The notes under the pieces: model-generated
Seen by the model: the letters and a program-made list of their open reading frames with translations, nothing else
Told to the model about the DNA's origin: nothing
The model's database searches: none
Made by a program: the position numbers and the translations under genes
Shown: piece by piece, positions 47,165 to 57,576 of the stretch
Layout: the number at the start of each line of letters is the position of its first letter
Position numbering within the stretch: position 1 is the stretch's first letter
NCBI GenBank assembly: GCA_001414485.1
Contig: LLEY01000161.1
Location: 1 to 64,000 of the forward strand
From: Calycina herbarum
Taxonomy: Eukaryota > Ascomycota > Leotiomycetes > Helotiales > Pezizellaceae
Length of the DNA stretch: 64,000 nucleotides
Direction of reading: 5' to 3'

Positions 47165-47745
47165 ACGTGGTTTATCATCGAGTCGCCCACTTTTCCTTGG
47201 CATTAAACTTTAAACATTAATAAATCAACTACAACACATCAAATTAACTAAAACTAATCGGAATCCGATAAACTAGATACATCTACAGCTTCTTGACAAG
47301 TTCGCGTATTATGACCAGCTTTTCTACAAATCCCACAGTGCCGCCCAGACGATTACCCCTTCTTACGACTTCCCCCCGCCGCACGTACGTCGCGTTGTAC
47401 CTGCTTATCTACGTCCTTTTGTGATATAACATCCTGTACATCCTCTACAGTAAGTGCACCACCTTGACGTATACGAGCCTTTTTAGCTCTACAACGCTTG
47501 CTTAGGGCTTCGTTTGCTGCTCGAAGTGTACGTACCTCCGTAGACAAAAGGGTTATTTCATAGGCCATTCTCTCTGTACCCTTTGCCAACGCAGCAACCG
47601 TCTCGAAAAGTGGAGTTAGCGAGCTTCCTTGGTGACAGGCAATTCGATTTCGAACAAAGGTTGTTTATAAAAGAGCTTTAGCTGGATTAGAAGGGGTCTA
47701 GGAGACCAAGGGTTAGTATTAGCAGTAGAGGGCTCTAGAGAAACG
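47165..47745 (-). pseudogene. C-terminal fragment of a P1-family pogo transposase with intact zinc knuckle
   Basis: The minus frame reads the same C-terminal region as P1: L-T-P-L-F-E-T-V-A-A-L-A-K-G, then A-N-E-A-L-S-K-R-C-R-A-K-K-A-R. After one TGA it reads C-G-I-C-R-K-A-G-H-N-T-R-T-C (C-x2-C-x4-H-x4-C, near 47290-47335) and a Ser/Asp tail. It has no RIP stops, unlike P1. The catalytic core is missing and the fragment abuts another transposase piece of opposite strand at about 47745. It begins only about 20 bp after the CWC25 stop. Confidence 0.78.
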
Positions 47746-48590
47746 CCATCCAATACTACTAGCACGGAGAGTCAAGGCGTGAGACTGGCGCCGTCACGAG
47801 AAAAACATTTATAGGAAGATCACACACTGGTTTAAGGTGATAAAAAATACAATACAAGATCCGGCTGTCCTAGCCGATCATGTGTATAATATAGAGGAGA
47901 CTGGAGTGATGCTACCTATGCCAGGCTCTGTCAAAGTCCTTGTAGGTAAGCACGACATGCGAGATTATAGAGGTGCGCGAGTCAAGCGCACAACCGTGAC
48001 TGCGATCGAATGCATTAGTAGTAGCGGAAGGTACCTAAATCCTATGATCATCTGGCCAGCAAGTACCCATCGAAGCAACTGGACCACGTTCCCTACCCCT
48101 GGACCGAATTCAATTCCTGAACACAATTAATAATGAAGCCAAGGTTCGACGATCGACAATCGACGAAGTCGTTGGTGCTAGGAAAGGCGAAGGTTATAAG
48201 CTATAAGGAGCTTGAGGAAGCACGAGCAAAGCGTGTTGTAAAAGATTCTGCACACGCAGCCAAAGGCAAGGGAAAACGCGGTCGGAAGAGCAAGAGTAGT
48301 CCGCCTAAGCCAGAGGAAGACACTGCAGAGACAGCGAGACGTAGGCGAAAGCGCAAGAGTACAGAACTTGAGGCGCCAGAGCCAACCAACAGGGCGGCGC
48401 GGGTGAGCAATGCCCCCAAGCCAGCGAGTGCCTTGGTAATACAGGCTAGCAGAACACAGATTGCTGATAATGAGATTGCGCCAGATCCGTGTACAGCACC
48501 AATAGCGCGGGTGTATTAGGATGTATTAGCGGCTGCGGAAGGTGACCTAACTTAGAGAGGCAGGCTCGCGCTGGCGATATAGCACTACTT
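47745..48590 (+). pseudogene. Internally deleted pogo-type transposase remnant
   Basis: The plus frame enters mid-protein (I-Y-R-K-I-T-H-W-F, about 47808) and continues Y-N-I-E-E-T-G-V-M-L, with the catalytic Asp of the usual N-x-D-E-T-G replaced by Glu. It then reads V-L-V-G-K-H-D-M-R-D-Y-R-G-A and M-I-I-W-P-A-S-T-H-R-S-N-W. It stops at 48130, and a C-terminal piece follows (48133-48519; L-V-L-G-K-A-K-V-I-S-Y, then Lys/Arg-rich). The segment with the second and third acidic residues is deleted. Dead, but not RIP-marked. Confidence 0.75.
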
Positions 48591-49840
48591 GCTTCCAACT
48601 TGCTCCCGACACAAATGATCTGTATTTTAAAGTTTATAAAATAATTACAGAATTGGTCGTAGAAAACCGAACAGTTAGGGCACATCGACAATTTGTTAAC
48701 CGTGATAATCGCGGGTGGTGGAGTTAGAAGAACGTCACGCAAGCTCGTAACTTGCGACGACTCCATGCTTGCAGATGAACAATCATCCTCGTCGGAAATC
48801 CAGTGCCGATACATGTAGTACGCAATGAGCTGCTTCTCTACGTGGGATGCGCAGCTCCTTGAGACGTTGAAGCCGATGGTTCTGCAAAGGTCTTGTGCTT
48901 TCCCCATCCATATTTCATTGTTCAGAACGTCCGCCCTATAACCCTGCGAGTAGCCACTCATTGTACTTATGATAGGATACCGCGCTCCTCGATCAAGCCT
49001 CGCGAATGCTTTGACTTCCTTCCCGGGTTCGATCTCATAGCTTGTATCAGCCCTGTAATACCGAAGCAAGTTCGGCGATATCTTGCCAAAATACCCTTGA
49101 TGGATTTGCGATGGCTTCGCCCCGTTGAGGGAAGCCAAAATTTGTCTCCGCTTCCTGTTTGCGTCCGGGCGTACCATCACTGTATCATCTGCTCGAGATA
49201 TGCGCTCTTCTTCGTTTCGTTCAGAATCAGCGGCAAAGTCAGCTGCACGGTGTCCATTGGCATCCTCTGCATACATACTAGCACCACTATCGATGAGGAA
49301 TTGAACAGTTTCAAGACGTCCCCATAGAGCAGCCTCCATCAATGCAGTTCTACCATAATAGTTCCTCTGGTCAATGGAGACTCCCTTCTGTTTTAACCAT
49401 TTGAGAGTATCCAATCCAGCATCCTCAGTTGCGGCAAGAAGGATCCCGTTGTTCCCTTCGCGATCAACGGCATTCGCAAATAAGTCTTCAGGATATACGC
49501 GGAAAAGCGCTTTGAGTTGTTCCATATCCTTTGTACAGCATGCCGAAATATAATATTTGATCCGAAAGGATTTGTCCTTCATGAAATCTTTCCATATATC
49601 ATCGGGATGGGTTGGCTGCTTGCTGAGTTCTTCGGAATCAGATAATCTTATGCTATCCAGAGAGTCTGCGATCGCGACCTCATCTTTTGCGGCAGCCTTA
49701 TCGTTCTCATCTAGGCAGCTCGAGTCTTGGTGTTCATCGAGCAGACGCCGGGGCTGAGACCTCAGCGAAAGAGGATCACAGAGCCGGCCTTGGTGGGTCA
49801 CGGTGTAGAGCGTTGTTATGATCGTAGTCAAAGATGCCAA
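48446..49840 (-). CDS. Ankyrin-repeat protein with a C-terminal deaminase-like (SsdA/DYW-type) domain
   Basis: One exon, 464 residues. Residues 90-230 hold ankyrin repeats (G-N-N-G-I-L-L-A-A, G-R-T-A-L-M-E-A-A-L-W-G-R-L-E, G-H-R-A-A-D-F-A). The C-terminal part has H-V-E-K-Q-L near 333 and C-P-N-C near 387. A His-x-Glu plus a Cys-x2-Cys is the zinc site of the cytidine deaminase fold, and this arrangement is found at the end of many fungal ankyrin proteins related to bacterial single-strand DNA deaminase toxins. The substrate (DNA, RNA or a nucleoside) cannot be told. The last roughly 50 residues look unrelated to the fold and read into antisense transposon sequence, so the 3' end has been altered. 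The start at 49840 is the first Met in frame. Confidence 0.7.
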   Translation of the reverse strand: MASLTTIITTLYTVTHQGRLCDPLSLRSQPRRLLDEHQDSSCLDENDKAAAKDEVAIADSLDSIRLSDSEELSKQPTHPDDIWKDFMKDKSFRIKYYISACCTKDMEQLKALFRVYPEDLFANAVDREGNNGILLAATEDAGLDTLKWLKQKGVSIDQRNYYGRTALMEAALWGRLETVQFLIDSGASMYAEDANGHRAADFAADSERNEEERISRADDTVMVRPDANRKRRQILASLNGAKPSQIHQGYFGKISPNLLRYYRADTSYEIEPGKEVKAFARLDRGARYPIISTMSGYSQGYRADVLNNEIWMGKAQDLCRTIGFNVSRSCASHVEKQLIAYYMYRHWISDEDDCSSASMESSQVTSLRDVLLTPPPAIITVNKLSMCPNCSVFYDQFCNYFINFKIQIICVGSKLEASSAISPARACLSKLGHLPQPLIHPNTPALLVLYTDLAQSHYQQSVFC

Positions 49841-49848
49841 TCTTGTGT

Positions 49849-50055
49849 TTAATCAGCGCACCTCACAATTAGACTATGCTCTCCTAATCTGTTCAAGATC
49901 TGGCGTTCGGTGAAGTAATTCTTCGCAACACTTGGTCTTTCCCGGATTACTTGGTCCTCTAAAATTGTGACGGGGGCTTTCAAAACGACTCCAGACTGGA
50001 CTCGGAAAAAGACAGCTGTCGAGCCTAAAAATCTTGACGCAGGGAGACTTTCCAT
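49849..50055 (-). pseudogene. Protein-kinase N-lobe fragment
   Basis: 68 residues beginning M-E-S-L-P-A-S-R-F-L-G-S-T-A-V and containing V-V-L-K-A-P-V (the ATP-binding Lys) and E-R-Q-I-L-N-R-L-G-E-H (the alpha-C Glu region). This is the start of a fungal-type protein kinase that stops before the catalytic loop. No C-lobe is visible downstream, where the ankyrin-deaminase gene begins 9 bp later on the same strand. A truncated relic is most likely. Confidence 0.55.
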
Positions 50056-50103
50056 TTAAACTGTGCTGTTGGTAGGTAGAAGTGGGTGGTTTTTCTTGAT
50101 TGA

Positions 50104-50397
50104 TTGATTGATTCTTATTCTATTCCAACACCAAAACAGCCACGCAAAGAGCTCTCTCGCGATGACTGTCTACAGATCCAAACTCTCTTCTTTGACGCCA
50201 ATTTCACACGGTCCCAGATAGCCCTACAAACAGGCTATTCTTACGACCAAGTTTGCTACGCTCTTACCCACCGTCTTACCCCCCAAAGAAGAAAACCGGC
50301 AGACATATCCTCCTTAATACGCCGCAACCCTGCAAATCCCCCTCCTCAGTCTCCTTCTTGTCCTCGTCAACCCAACTGTAGGTATAACTGCTGTTAA
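50104..50397 (+). pseudogene. N-terminal HTH fragment of a Tc1-type transposase
   Basis: The frame reads R-K-E-L-S-R-D-D-C-L-Q-I-Q-T-L, then R-S-Q-I-A-L-Q-T-G-Y-S-Y-D-Q-V, a helix-turn-helix as at the start of fungal Tc1/mariner transposases. A basic P-Q-R-R-K-P linker follows. No catalytic DDE region is found after the stop. Confidence 0.5.
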
Positions 50398-51221
50398 AAT
50401 TAATGATCCATAGCCAGTCTTCCCATCAACCAGCACTCATCTTGCCAGTCGGATCAGGGTGCCAACTCATAAAGCGTGCCATTGTTTTCGATATACGTAA
50501 GAAGGATGCCTACCAGGCGTGGCTACTTTAGAGCTCCTGGAATGGTTCCTGCAGACGACGGATCTCCTTGATACCATTTTCCACGGCCCAGTTGTTCCCT
50601 TGATCGCCAGCCCTCATAATACAGAGAGATTTCTCATGTTGCGTCAAAAGATGATTCTTGGCAGTAAGATAACGCCCACCGACAGGCGGCACATCTGTGC
50701 GCCGATCCACTCGGAACTGCCCGGTGTTATCAACTGGCGAGGTCGTGATCGCCCCATCTCTCTCCATTGGCGTATAAAGGGAGATTTGGTTACCAGATGC
50801 GAGAGGGGATGATTTGAAGAGTCTATAGAAGACTAGCCCAAAGCTCATAGTCAGAAGCATGATTGCAGCCATGAGCGTCCTTATTGCAGAATTCTAGAGC
50901 ATCCCAGATATTAGAACCTAGAATTTTATTTTTGGACAAGGTAGTTAAATCTTGTCCAATAGTATAAGTTAAAAGTGTGGCTGCATGCAACAATATCCTG
51001 CTCATCCAGATTGCGCCCGGCTTCACGACCTTGGCCTGAACATCCTTCAAACACACAAACCCACAAACCCACAAACCCACCAAGAAGCCCTACGCTATTG
51101 ATCGACCCAAAGCAAGTAAGTGAGGTGCACTTGGTAACTTGATATATTGTTAGCTTATACTTATCATAATTTAGACTCGAACAACGAACTTTTCCAACGA
51201 ACTTTTCCAACGAGGCTAGGC
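50398..51221. other. Intergenic with one doubtful minus-strand frame; 5' region of the NLR gene
   Basis: A minus frame at 50528-50872 (114 codons) starts with a hydrophobic helix (I-M-L-L-T-M-S-F-G-L-V-F-Y) and has no recognised domain. It might be the end of a small membrane protein, but I do not call it a gene. A cacaaaccc microsatellite sits at about 51052-51079. A 13-bp direct duplication (acgaacttttcca) lies at about 51184-51210, just before the NLR start. Confidence 0.4.
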
Positions 51222-54200
51222 ATGGCTGACGTCCCTCCACAGTTCACGCACGATGATTATACCGTCGCGTGGATATGTGCTTTGCCAAAAACCGAGCTTG
51301 CTGTCGCTAGGGCGATGTTAGATGACGCACATCTAGTGCTTCCAGCAGCTGATCCGCGAGACACGAATGCCTACTACTTTGGCAGAATTGGGTCGCATAA
51401 CGTCATAATTGCTTGCCTGCCTGCAGAGAATACGGGTAAGGTTTCTGCTGCCATCGTGGCAACAAATCTGCTGCGCAGCTTTAAAGCTGTCAGATTCGGA
51501 TTGATGGTTGGTGTTGGAGGTGGGGCGCCATATTACAATGTCAAGGATAATGAAAATGTGGAGGACGAAGATATAAAGGACGGAGACTCTGAAGAAGAAG
51601 AAGAAGAAGAAGAAGATGATGATGATGATGATGATGATGACGATGAGGATATACAAGATATTAGACTCGGCGATGTGGTTATAAGCCTACAATCGAAATC
51701 TTCGGAAGCGGTGGTGCAGTATGATTTCGGAAAATCAGTACAGGGGAAAGAATTCGTTCGGACTGGTATATTGAACAAACCTCCAAAAATCGTCTTGAGC
51801 GCCATAGCCATGCTTCAAAGCGAACACGAACTGAATGGCTATAACTTTTCTGAAAAGCTAGCCAAAATGTCAACAGATAACCCTCACATGGCCACAAAGT
51901 TTAAGCATCCAGGTCTAGCCAAGGACCAGCTGTTCAAACCGGACTTTATTCACCTAGAAGGCAAGAAACAATGCAAAGACTGTCGTGGTTCGCTTGGCAT
52001 CAATCTTGTTAAGAGAAATATACGGCGCGACACTGGTATCAAGCTACATTATGGAACTATTGGGTCGGCAGATCAAGTAATGAGGGACGCCACGTTGAGA
52101 GACAAGTGGGCACAAAAGGAGAATATCAAGTGCTTTGAAATGGAAGCTGCAGGTGAGTTGCAACTCAGAGTCTATAAGTAGCGTTTCTGAATTTGATCTA
52201 GGTTTAATGGATGACTTTCCATGCCTTGTTATTCGAGGGATTTGCGACTATTCCGATTCCCATAAGAATAAGATCTGGCAGCCATATGCTGCGGCTGTAG
52301 CAGCAATATATGCGAAAGATCTTCTACTTGTAATGCCTGGACAAGGGGTAGAGAACATGCCTCCTATTAAGCCGGGTACGTAATATTTGGCTACTTAAGC
52401 TTGCGAACCCACCCTAGATACATGTTATAGGATTGTGCTGTACGCCTTTACTTGTGCCTTAATATAATCCTTCATTTATGTATTTTCTTTCCTCTATAGT
52501 AATCAAGTACTATTATTTTATTAATTAATTAAATTTTATACAAGAGAAATGTGAAAAATTGCTAACAAAAGATTATAGATCCTGCTCTAAAGGAAATTGC
52601 CGAGAGTATCACGAAGCAGACAGAAAATCAAGAAAATCAATACTTGAACCGAAAAGAACTTAAATGCCTTCATGTTTTCAAATCAAAATCCTATGAAGAC
52701 TTTAAGAATAATAACCAGGACCGCTTTCCTGGTACCTGTAAGTGGGTGCTTGAAAACCCTAAGTACTTGGAATGGTTAGGTAGTCAAAAAAACGACCTTC
52801 TCTGGATTTCCGCTGATCCTGGCTGTGGAAAGTCGGTATTATCACGATCATTGGTTGATCATGAGCTTAGTACACCTTCACGCTCTGTGTGTTACTTTTT
52901 CTTCAAGGACAACGATGATCAAAACAGCGTGGGCATAGCGCTCTGTGCATTGTTACACCAGGTATTTAGCGCGCAACCACAGCTTCTCAAGTATGCAATA
53001 CCTTTTTGGGAAAGGAATGGAGAAAAACTACAAGAAGAGGTTCATGAACTTTGGCGCATCCTGATCAACGCAGCTACTGATCCAAGCTCACATGGTGTAA
53101 TTTGTGTATTAGATGCACTAGATGAGTGCCGGACGGGAGATTGCAAGAGGCTGTTAAAAGCTTTATCAGACTTTTACCACAAGCATTCAGTACAATCCTC
53201 AGGGCGAAACTCGCTCAAGTTTCTTGTCACTAGCCGTCCCTATGATGACATCGAGAGAGGATTTCAAGATATTCCTGAAAACTTGCCAAGTATACGCTTG
53301 TCTGGGGAGAAAGAAAACGATAGGATTCACCAGGAGATTGATTTGGTTATTCGAGGAAGGGTGGCGAGATTGGCTAAAGAAAACAAGCTGAGCGAAACTA
53401 CAACGACGGCACTTGAAACATGGCTTCTTAAAATGGAACACCGAACATATCTTTGGCTTCATCTTGCTATTGAAAGCATTGAGACGACCTACCGAAACAG
53501 TCTAAATCCTGATTTAGAGTCAATCGAATCTCTTCAACTTCCATCATCTATCGACGACGCTTATGAAAAGATATTAAGTAAGATTGAAGACCAACAGAGA
53601 CCGAATGCTACCAAAATTCTTCATATTATTGTTGGTGCTCGGCGACCGCTAAGCATTGATGAGATGGCAATAGCGCTCGGCCTCGCCATTAGAGCAAATC
53701 CAAAACCCTCCGACTCGCTGTCTTTTGCAGAAGTTAAGATAGAGAAACATCGTGTTGAGAGAAGCCTTCGTTTGTGTGGACTCTTTGTCTTTCTGAATCA
53801 CCAAAAGATATACCTTATTCACCAAACTGCGAAAGAATTTCTTGTTCAAAAACAAGTCCAGGCAAAGAATAACTGCTGGAAATATTGTTTAAAGCCACAA
53901 GACTCTGAAATAATCATGGCTACTGTTTGTATTGAGTATCTATCGCTGGATGAACTCAATTCAATTAAGTTTATAAAAGCTAAAAACAGAGGTTATAACG
54001 GTTCAAAGAAGTGGATAGTGTCAACACTACCAGAGGAAGATAATAGTAATACTCCGAAAGTAGATGCCTTACTAGAATATGCGGCTGAACATTGGCCTGA
54101 ACATTTCAGAAACTCTACCAGTGGACAGATGCTCTTGAAAGTCTTACGACTATATCAAACAACAGATACTCTATTCAATTTATGGTTCCCGCTACTATGG

Positions 54201-55004
54201 GAATCACAGAGGCCATATGAAGAGAAGCCACACATGAACAGCATTAGACTTGCGGCATTCAACGGTCATGATATAATTCTTTCTCATCTGTTCGATGTTT
54301 ACAATGACGAATTAGAATATTACGACGCCGGAAAACGAACGGCGTTGATTTGGGCGGCAGAATTGGGTTACGAGAAGGTAGTCAAGCTATTGCTGGACAA
54401 GAATGCCGATGTCAACGCTCAAGGTGGAGACTATAGCAATGCACTCCAAGCAGCTTCCGAAGGAGGGCACGAGGCAGTGGTCAAGCTATTGCTAGACAAG
54501 AATGCCGATGTCAACGCTCAAGGTGGAGACTATGGCAATGCACTCCAAGCAGCTTCCTTAGAAGGGCACGAGGCAGTGGTCAAGCTATTGCTAGACAAGA
54601 ATGCCAATATCAACGCTCAAGGTGGAGACTGTGGCAATGCACTCCAAGCAGCTTCCTTAGGAGGGCACGAGGCAGTGGTCAAGCTATTGCTGGACAAGAA
54701 TGCCGATGTCAACGCTCAAGGTGGAAACTATGGCAATACACTCCAAGCAGCTTCCTTAGGAGGGCACGAGGCAGTGGTCAAGCTATTGCTAGACAAGAAT
54801 GCCGATGTCAACGCTCAAGGTGGATACTATGGCAATGCACTCCAAGCAGCTTCCAAAGGAGGGCACGAGGCAGTGGTCAAGCTATTGCTAGACAAGAATG
54901 CCGATGTCAACGCTCAAGGTGGATACTATGGCAATGCACTCCAAGCAGCTTCCTTACAAGGGCACGAGGCAGTAGTCAGGCTATTATCTACAAGCAGAAC
55001 GTAA
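51222..55004 (+). CDS. NOD-like receptor: nucleoside-phosphorylase-like, NACHT, ankyrin repeats
   Basis: Exons 51222-52152, 52202-52375 and 52579-55004 join in phase to about 1176 residues. Residues 1-360 form a purine-nucleoside-phosphorylase/UDP-phosphorylase-like domain ([11 protein letters not shown] start; [26 protein letters not shown]). It is interrupted by an Asp/Glu run. A NACHT NTPase follows (Walker A D-P-G-C-G-K-S near 450, Walker B V-L-D-A-L-D-E-C near 543), and seven 33-residue ankyrin units from about 958 to the end. This PNP-NACHT-ANK layout is a common fungal STAND receptor, thought to sense non-self and trigger cell death or defence. The last ankyrin unit is cut by an apparent 1-nt deletion, so the protein may be shorter than its allele elsewhere. 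Confidence 0.88.
51586..51650 (+). repeat. GAA/GAT trinucleotide tract coding Glu and Asp runs
   Basis: About 65 bp of gaa then gat repeats encode roughly eight Glu and ten Asp inside the phosphorylase-like domain, between the G-G-G-A-P loop and the strand D-I-R-L-G-D-V-V. Such tracts change length easily by replication slippage, in whole codons. Confidence 0.85.
54372..54990 (+). repeat. Tandem 99-bp ankyrin-coding repeats
   Basis: Units start at 54372, 54471, 54570, 54669, 54768, 54867 and 54966 (last one partial), exactly 99 bp apart. The core gaggcagtggtcaagctatt is unchanged in five of them. Differences cluster at a few codons (GDY/GDC/GNY/GYY; S-E/S-L/S-K before G-G-H), which is the pattern of recent duplication or gene conversion with variable surface positions. 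Confidence 0.95.
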
Positions 55005-55451
55005 CAACTAAAATTAGAGACCACGATAAAGTCTCTACAAGAGTAAAGAGAGGCAGAAATAAGTTAGTAGCAGGGACTTCTAAAATCACTAAGCGAAGAA
55101 AGCGCTAACGTGTTATTGAGGCGGATTTACCATATTGTACTAGATTTACAATTTCACCTGACTCCTCTTGTTCTCAACCCCTACGCTACAAAGAACAATC
55201 GGGTACTGACGAATAAATAATAGAGGGAAGGATTTAGCAGGATAACGAGAACCTTATTAAATAATTATTAGGTTGGAAGGGTATTAGGTATTATAGGTCA
55301 TAGAGAATTGATCTATTTGTGTAGGTAGCCTAGCTAATTCTATATTCAAGGGGAAAATGCTGAAAACAAGTGGAATGTTAGTACATTGTAAAACGATCTT
55401 CTGGATCCAGTATAACAATAAATGCCTATAAATCAAAAATACATCTATAGG
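55005..55451. other. Intergenic, no recognised gene
   Basis: Follows the NLR gene. The first 100 bp may be its former coding end beyond the frameshift. AT-rich, no domain seen. Confidence 0.4.
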
Positions 55452-56817
55452 CTAAGTTCTCGAACCTCTCTTATACCGTTTCTCAAACGTTGAATCCTCT
55501 CTAAACACTATCTTATATAATAACCTTGTATACTCCTCGGCTTGTCCTAGTAAACGAGGCGCAGACCTATTATAAGTATCGCATAGAAAGATCCAGGCTT
55601 GAACCACCCTAGTTTCCATCAACCCCCATTTCTTAACCTCGACTTTCTGTGTGGTGCTAGTGGGGACATTCCCCCCTTTGATGATGAAGCCTAAAGACTC
55701 GAGGGATTTGAGTACTATTGCGACATACTTCCCTATATTTCCTAGCTCGCCGCAGATGTGTTCTATGCGTAGATATTCATTCTATAATGCAAGTCGTGGG
55801 ACCTCGTTTGGCGGGTGCTTGTAAGTCTTCTCAATAGAAGCTATTACTTGTTCAGCCTTTGTAGTGTTGACCCGCATTGCTGCGAGAGTAGATTTCAAGT
55901 CTTCTAACAGGCCCTTTCTCTTTCGGTGTGTTTTCATCGGGGTATTTATGGAGTCGACATAGATTGGGCATTTACATCTAAACCCCTATTGTTCTAGACT
56001 CTTTGGCATTTCTGAGCTATCGCCGGTAGGGCTCATGTACTAGAAGGTCAGTTCTGTGCCGGCTGGGATATCGCAAGTTGCGCGGATAAACTGTAGATCA
56101 CCAATAAAGCTGCGGCGACAATTGCTTAGGCAGGAATGGTTGATCGCTGAGGCCATGAGCCAGACGCCAGTCGAATGATGTTGGTATTTCTCGCTTTCGA
56201 GTCCTTTGGAATACTTCCAGTGGTCATCATATGTGGAAAGGGGGCAACCGAAGGCATTAAGAGCGATAACACGTTCGATAAGGAAACTATTTAGACAGAT
56301 GGCATCAGCTAAAATTCAAACAAGTATAAACATTTAACACTTACGTATCAACCACTGGTTTGCTATCAACTCCAAATACATCTACCGCATCATAATCTCC
56401 GTGATAAAGCTCCATAAACCCGGGTAGAAGGGATGGATTTTTCCAAAGCTTTTGCACAATAGTCTGAATTAGATCACCTTGGGCACCTTCGGTTATTCTA
56501 TTCGTGTAAACGTTGATGAGGATACTTGGTTTTGAACACTCCTGGCTTTCTTCTGTAGGATCATGTAGTAGTGAGCGAAAGCCTTCTCGCAAAGTAGAAG
56601 CTCTCCTGCTTTTACCGGTCGTGTCGTAAACAGACCACGTCCGCCACCCGGAGACATCTTGACCTTCACGGGACCAACAAATGTGGCATGGTCTAAACAT
56701 GCGATATCTCATCCACTTGCCGTGCTCCTCATCCCATGCAAATTCACTCCAGGCCGTAGGCACCTCCTTCTCTTTGCCCTTGCCCTTGCCAGTCCTTTTC
56801 GAGTGCCTAGAAGACAT
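55452..56817 (-). pseudogene. SET-domain (SMYD-like) protein gene disabled by three Trp-to-stop changes
   Basis: Minus exons 56817-56345 and 56286-55452 are in phase over about 436 codons, with a 58-bp intron. The first exon is Lys/Gly-rich, then reads to L-Y-H-G-D-Y-D-A-V-D-V-F-G-V. The second begins F-L-I-E-R-V-I-A-L-N and carries the SET hallmark G-V-W-L-M-A-S-A-I-N-H-S-C-L-S-N-C and A-G-T-E-L-T-F. A post-SET Cys cluster G-F-R-C-K-C-P-I-Y follows, where the last Cys has become Tyr. A helical C-terminal region ends at 55452. TAG codons at 56042, 55988 and 55784 (first bases, minus strand) sit where Trp is expected. SET proteins methylate Lys on histones or other proteins; this copy cannot. 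Confidence 0.75.
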
Positions 56818-57576
56818 AATTGCTACGCTCGGTATGTTTTTGGTGATATAGAAACTTATTAGTCTCGACAAAGGATTTTGTGTAGGATGTCGCTTATGGG
56901 TGAGGGGAACAAACGGTAATATGCGTATTGCTATTGCAGATATTAGAGCGAATCCCACCATCTTTATACACAGTATCAAGACCATCTCTTTTGCATAAAT
57001 CAAGGGCTATCTTGTGTTTGGTTCTCTGATGCTCCCGTTCTCCTCAGGTCTGGCTCGGCCCTTCCCCAACCCTGTAATTCCTGCATTACGCGCCAAATGC
57101 TTCAAATCCCGGAGATGGTTCGTCCGCGTTGATAACCAGCCTCCATTGCAATTAGCGGGGCACCCTGGTCAATTGGGATGTGCCCCGCGACTTCTTAGAA
57201 ACCTTACTCGCTCTCTCTTGAGCTGTGGGGTCTTTTGTCTTTTGGCGCCGTGGGGTTTCCCAATGGGTTTCCCTAGGAGTTTCCCTAGGAGTTTCCCCTG
57301 CTGCAGGAAAATATCCGGGGAAATTCTGTTGTCTGGAAAACACGTCAGCAAGGGTTAGTAGCTCATTATTCATTAGTCGAGATGACTGACACAATTGACG
57401 GCGCTTAGATCAAACGAGTCGACATTTTATGCGCGCCACCCAATGTCACGCGCTTCCCCTGTACTACGTACTGACAACGATCCGATCACTTGTTGGTGGC
57501 GGAAGCTAGGACTGGCCGCAAGACCCGTGCTGGTTCATGTTCGCATTGTGTGTATATGCCATGGACTTCAATCAAC
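56818..57576. other. Intergenic between the SET pseudogene and the zinc-finger gene
   Basis: Divergent 5' region. The open minus frame continues upstream to 57003 with hydrophobic residues, but the SET homology starts at 56817. A gtttccctagga motif is repeated about three times at 57265-57298. No other feature recognised. Confidence 0.4.

Noticed and set aside
50528..50872. Minus-strand frame with one hydrophobic helix
   Set aside because: No homology recognised, no clear start context, and overlaps another frame of equal quality on the plus strand.
57266..57298. Three copies of gtttccctagga
   Set aside because: Short tandem duplication with no sign of function; not a CRISPR-like or iteron-like array.
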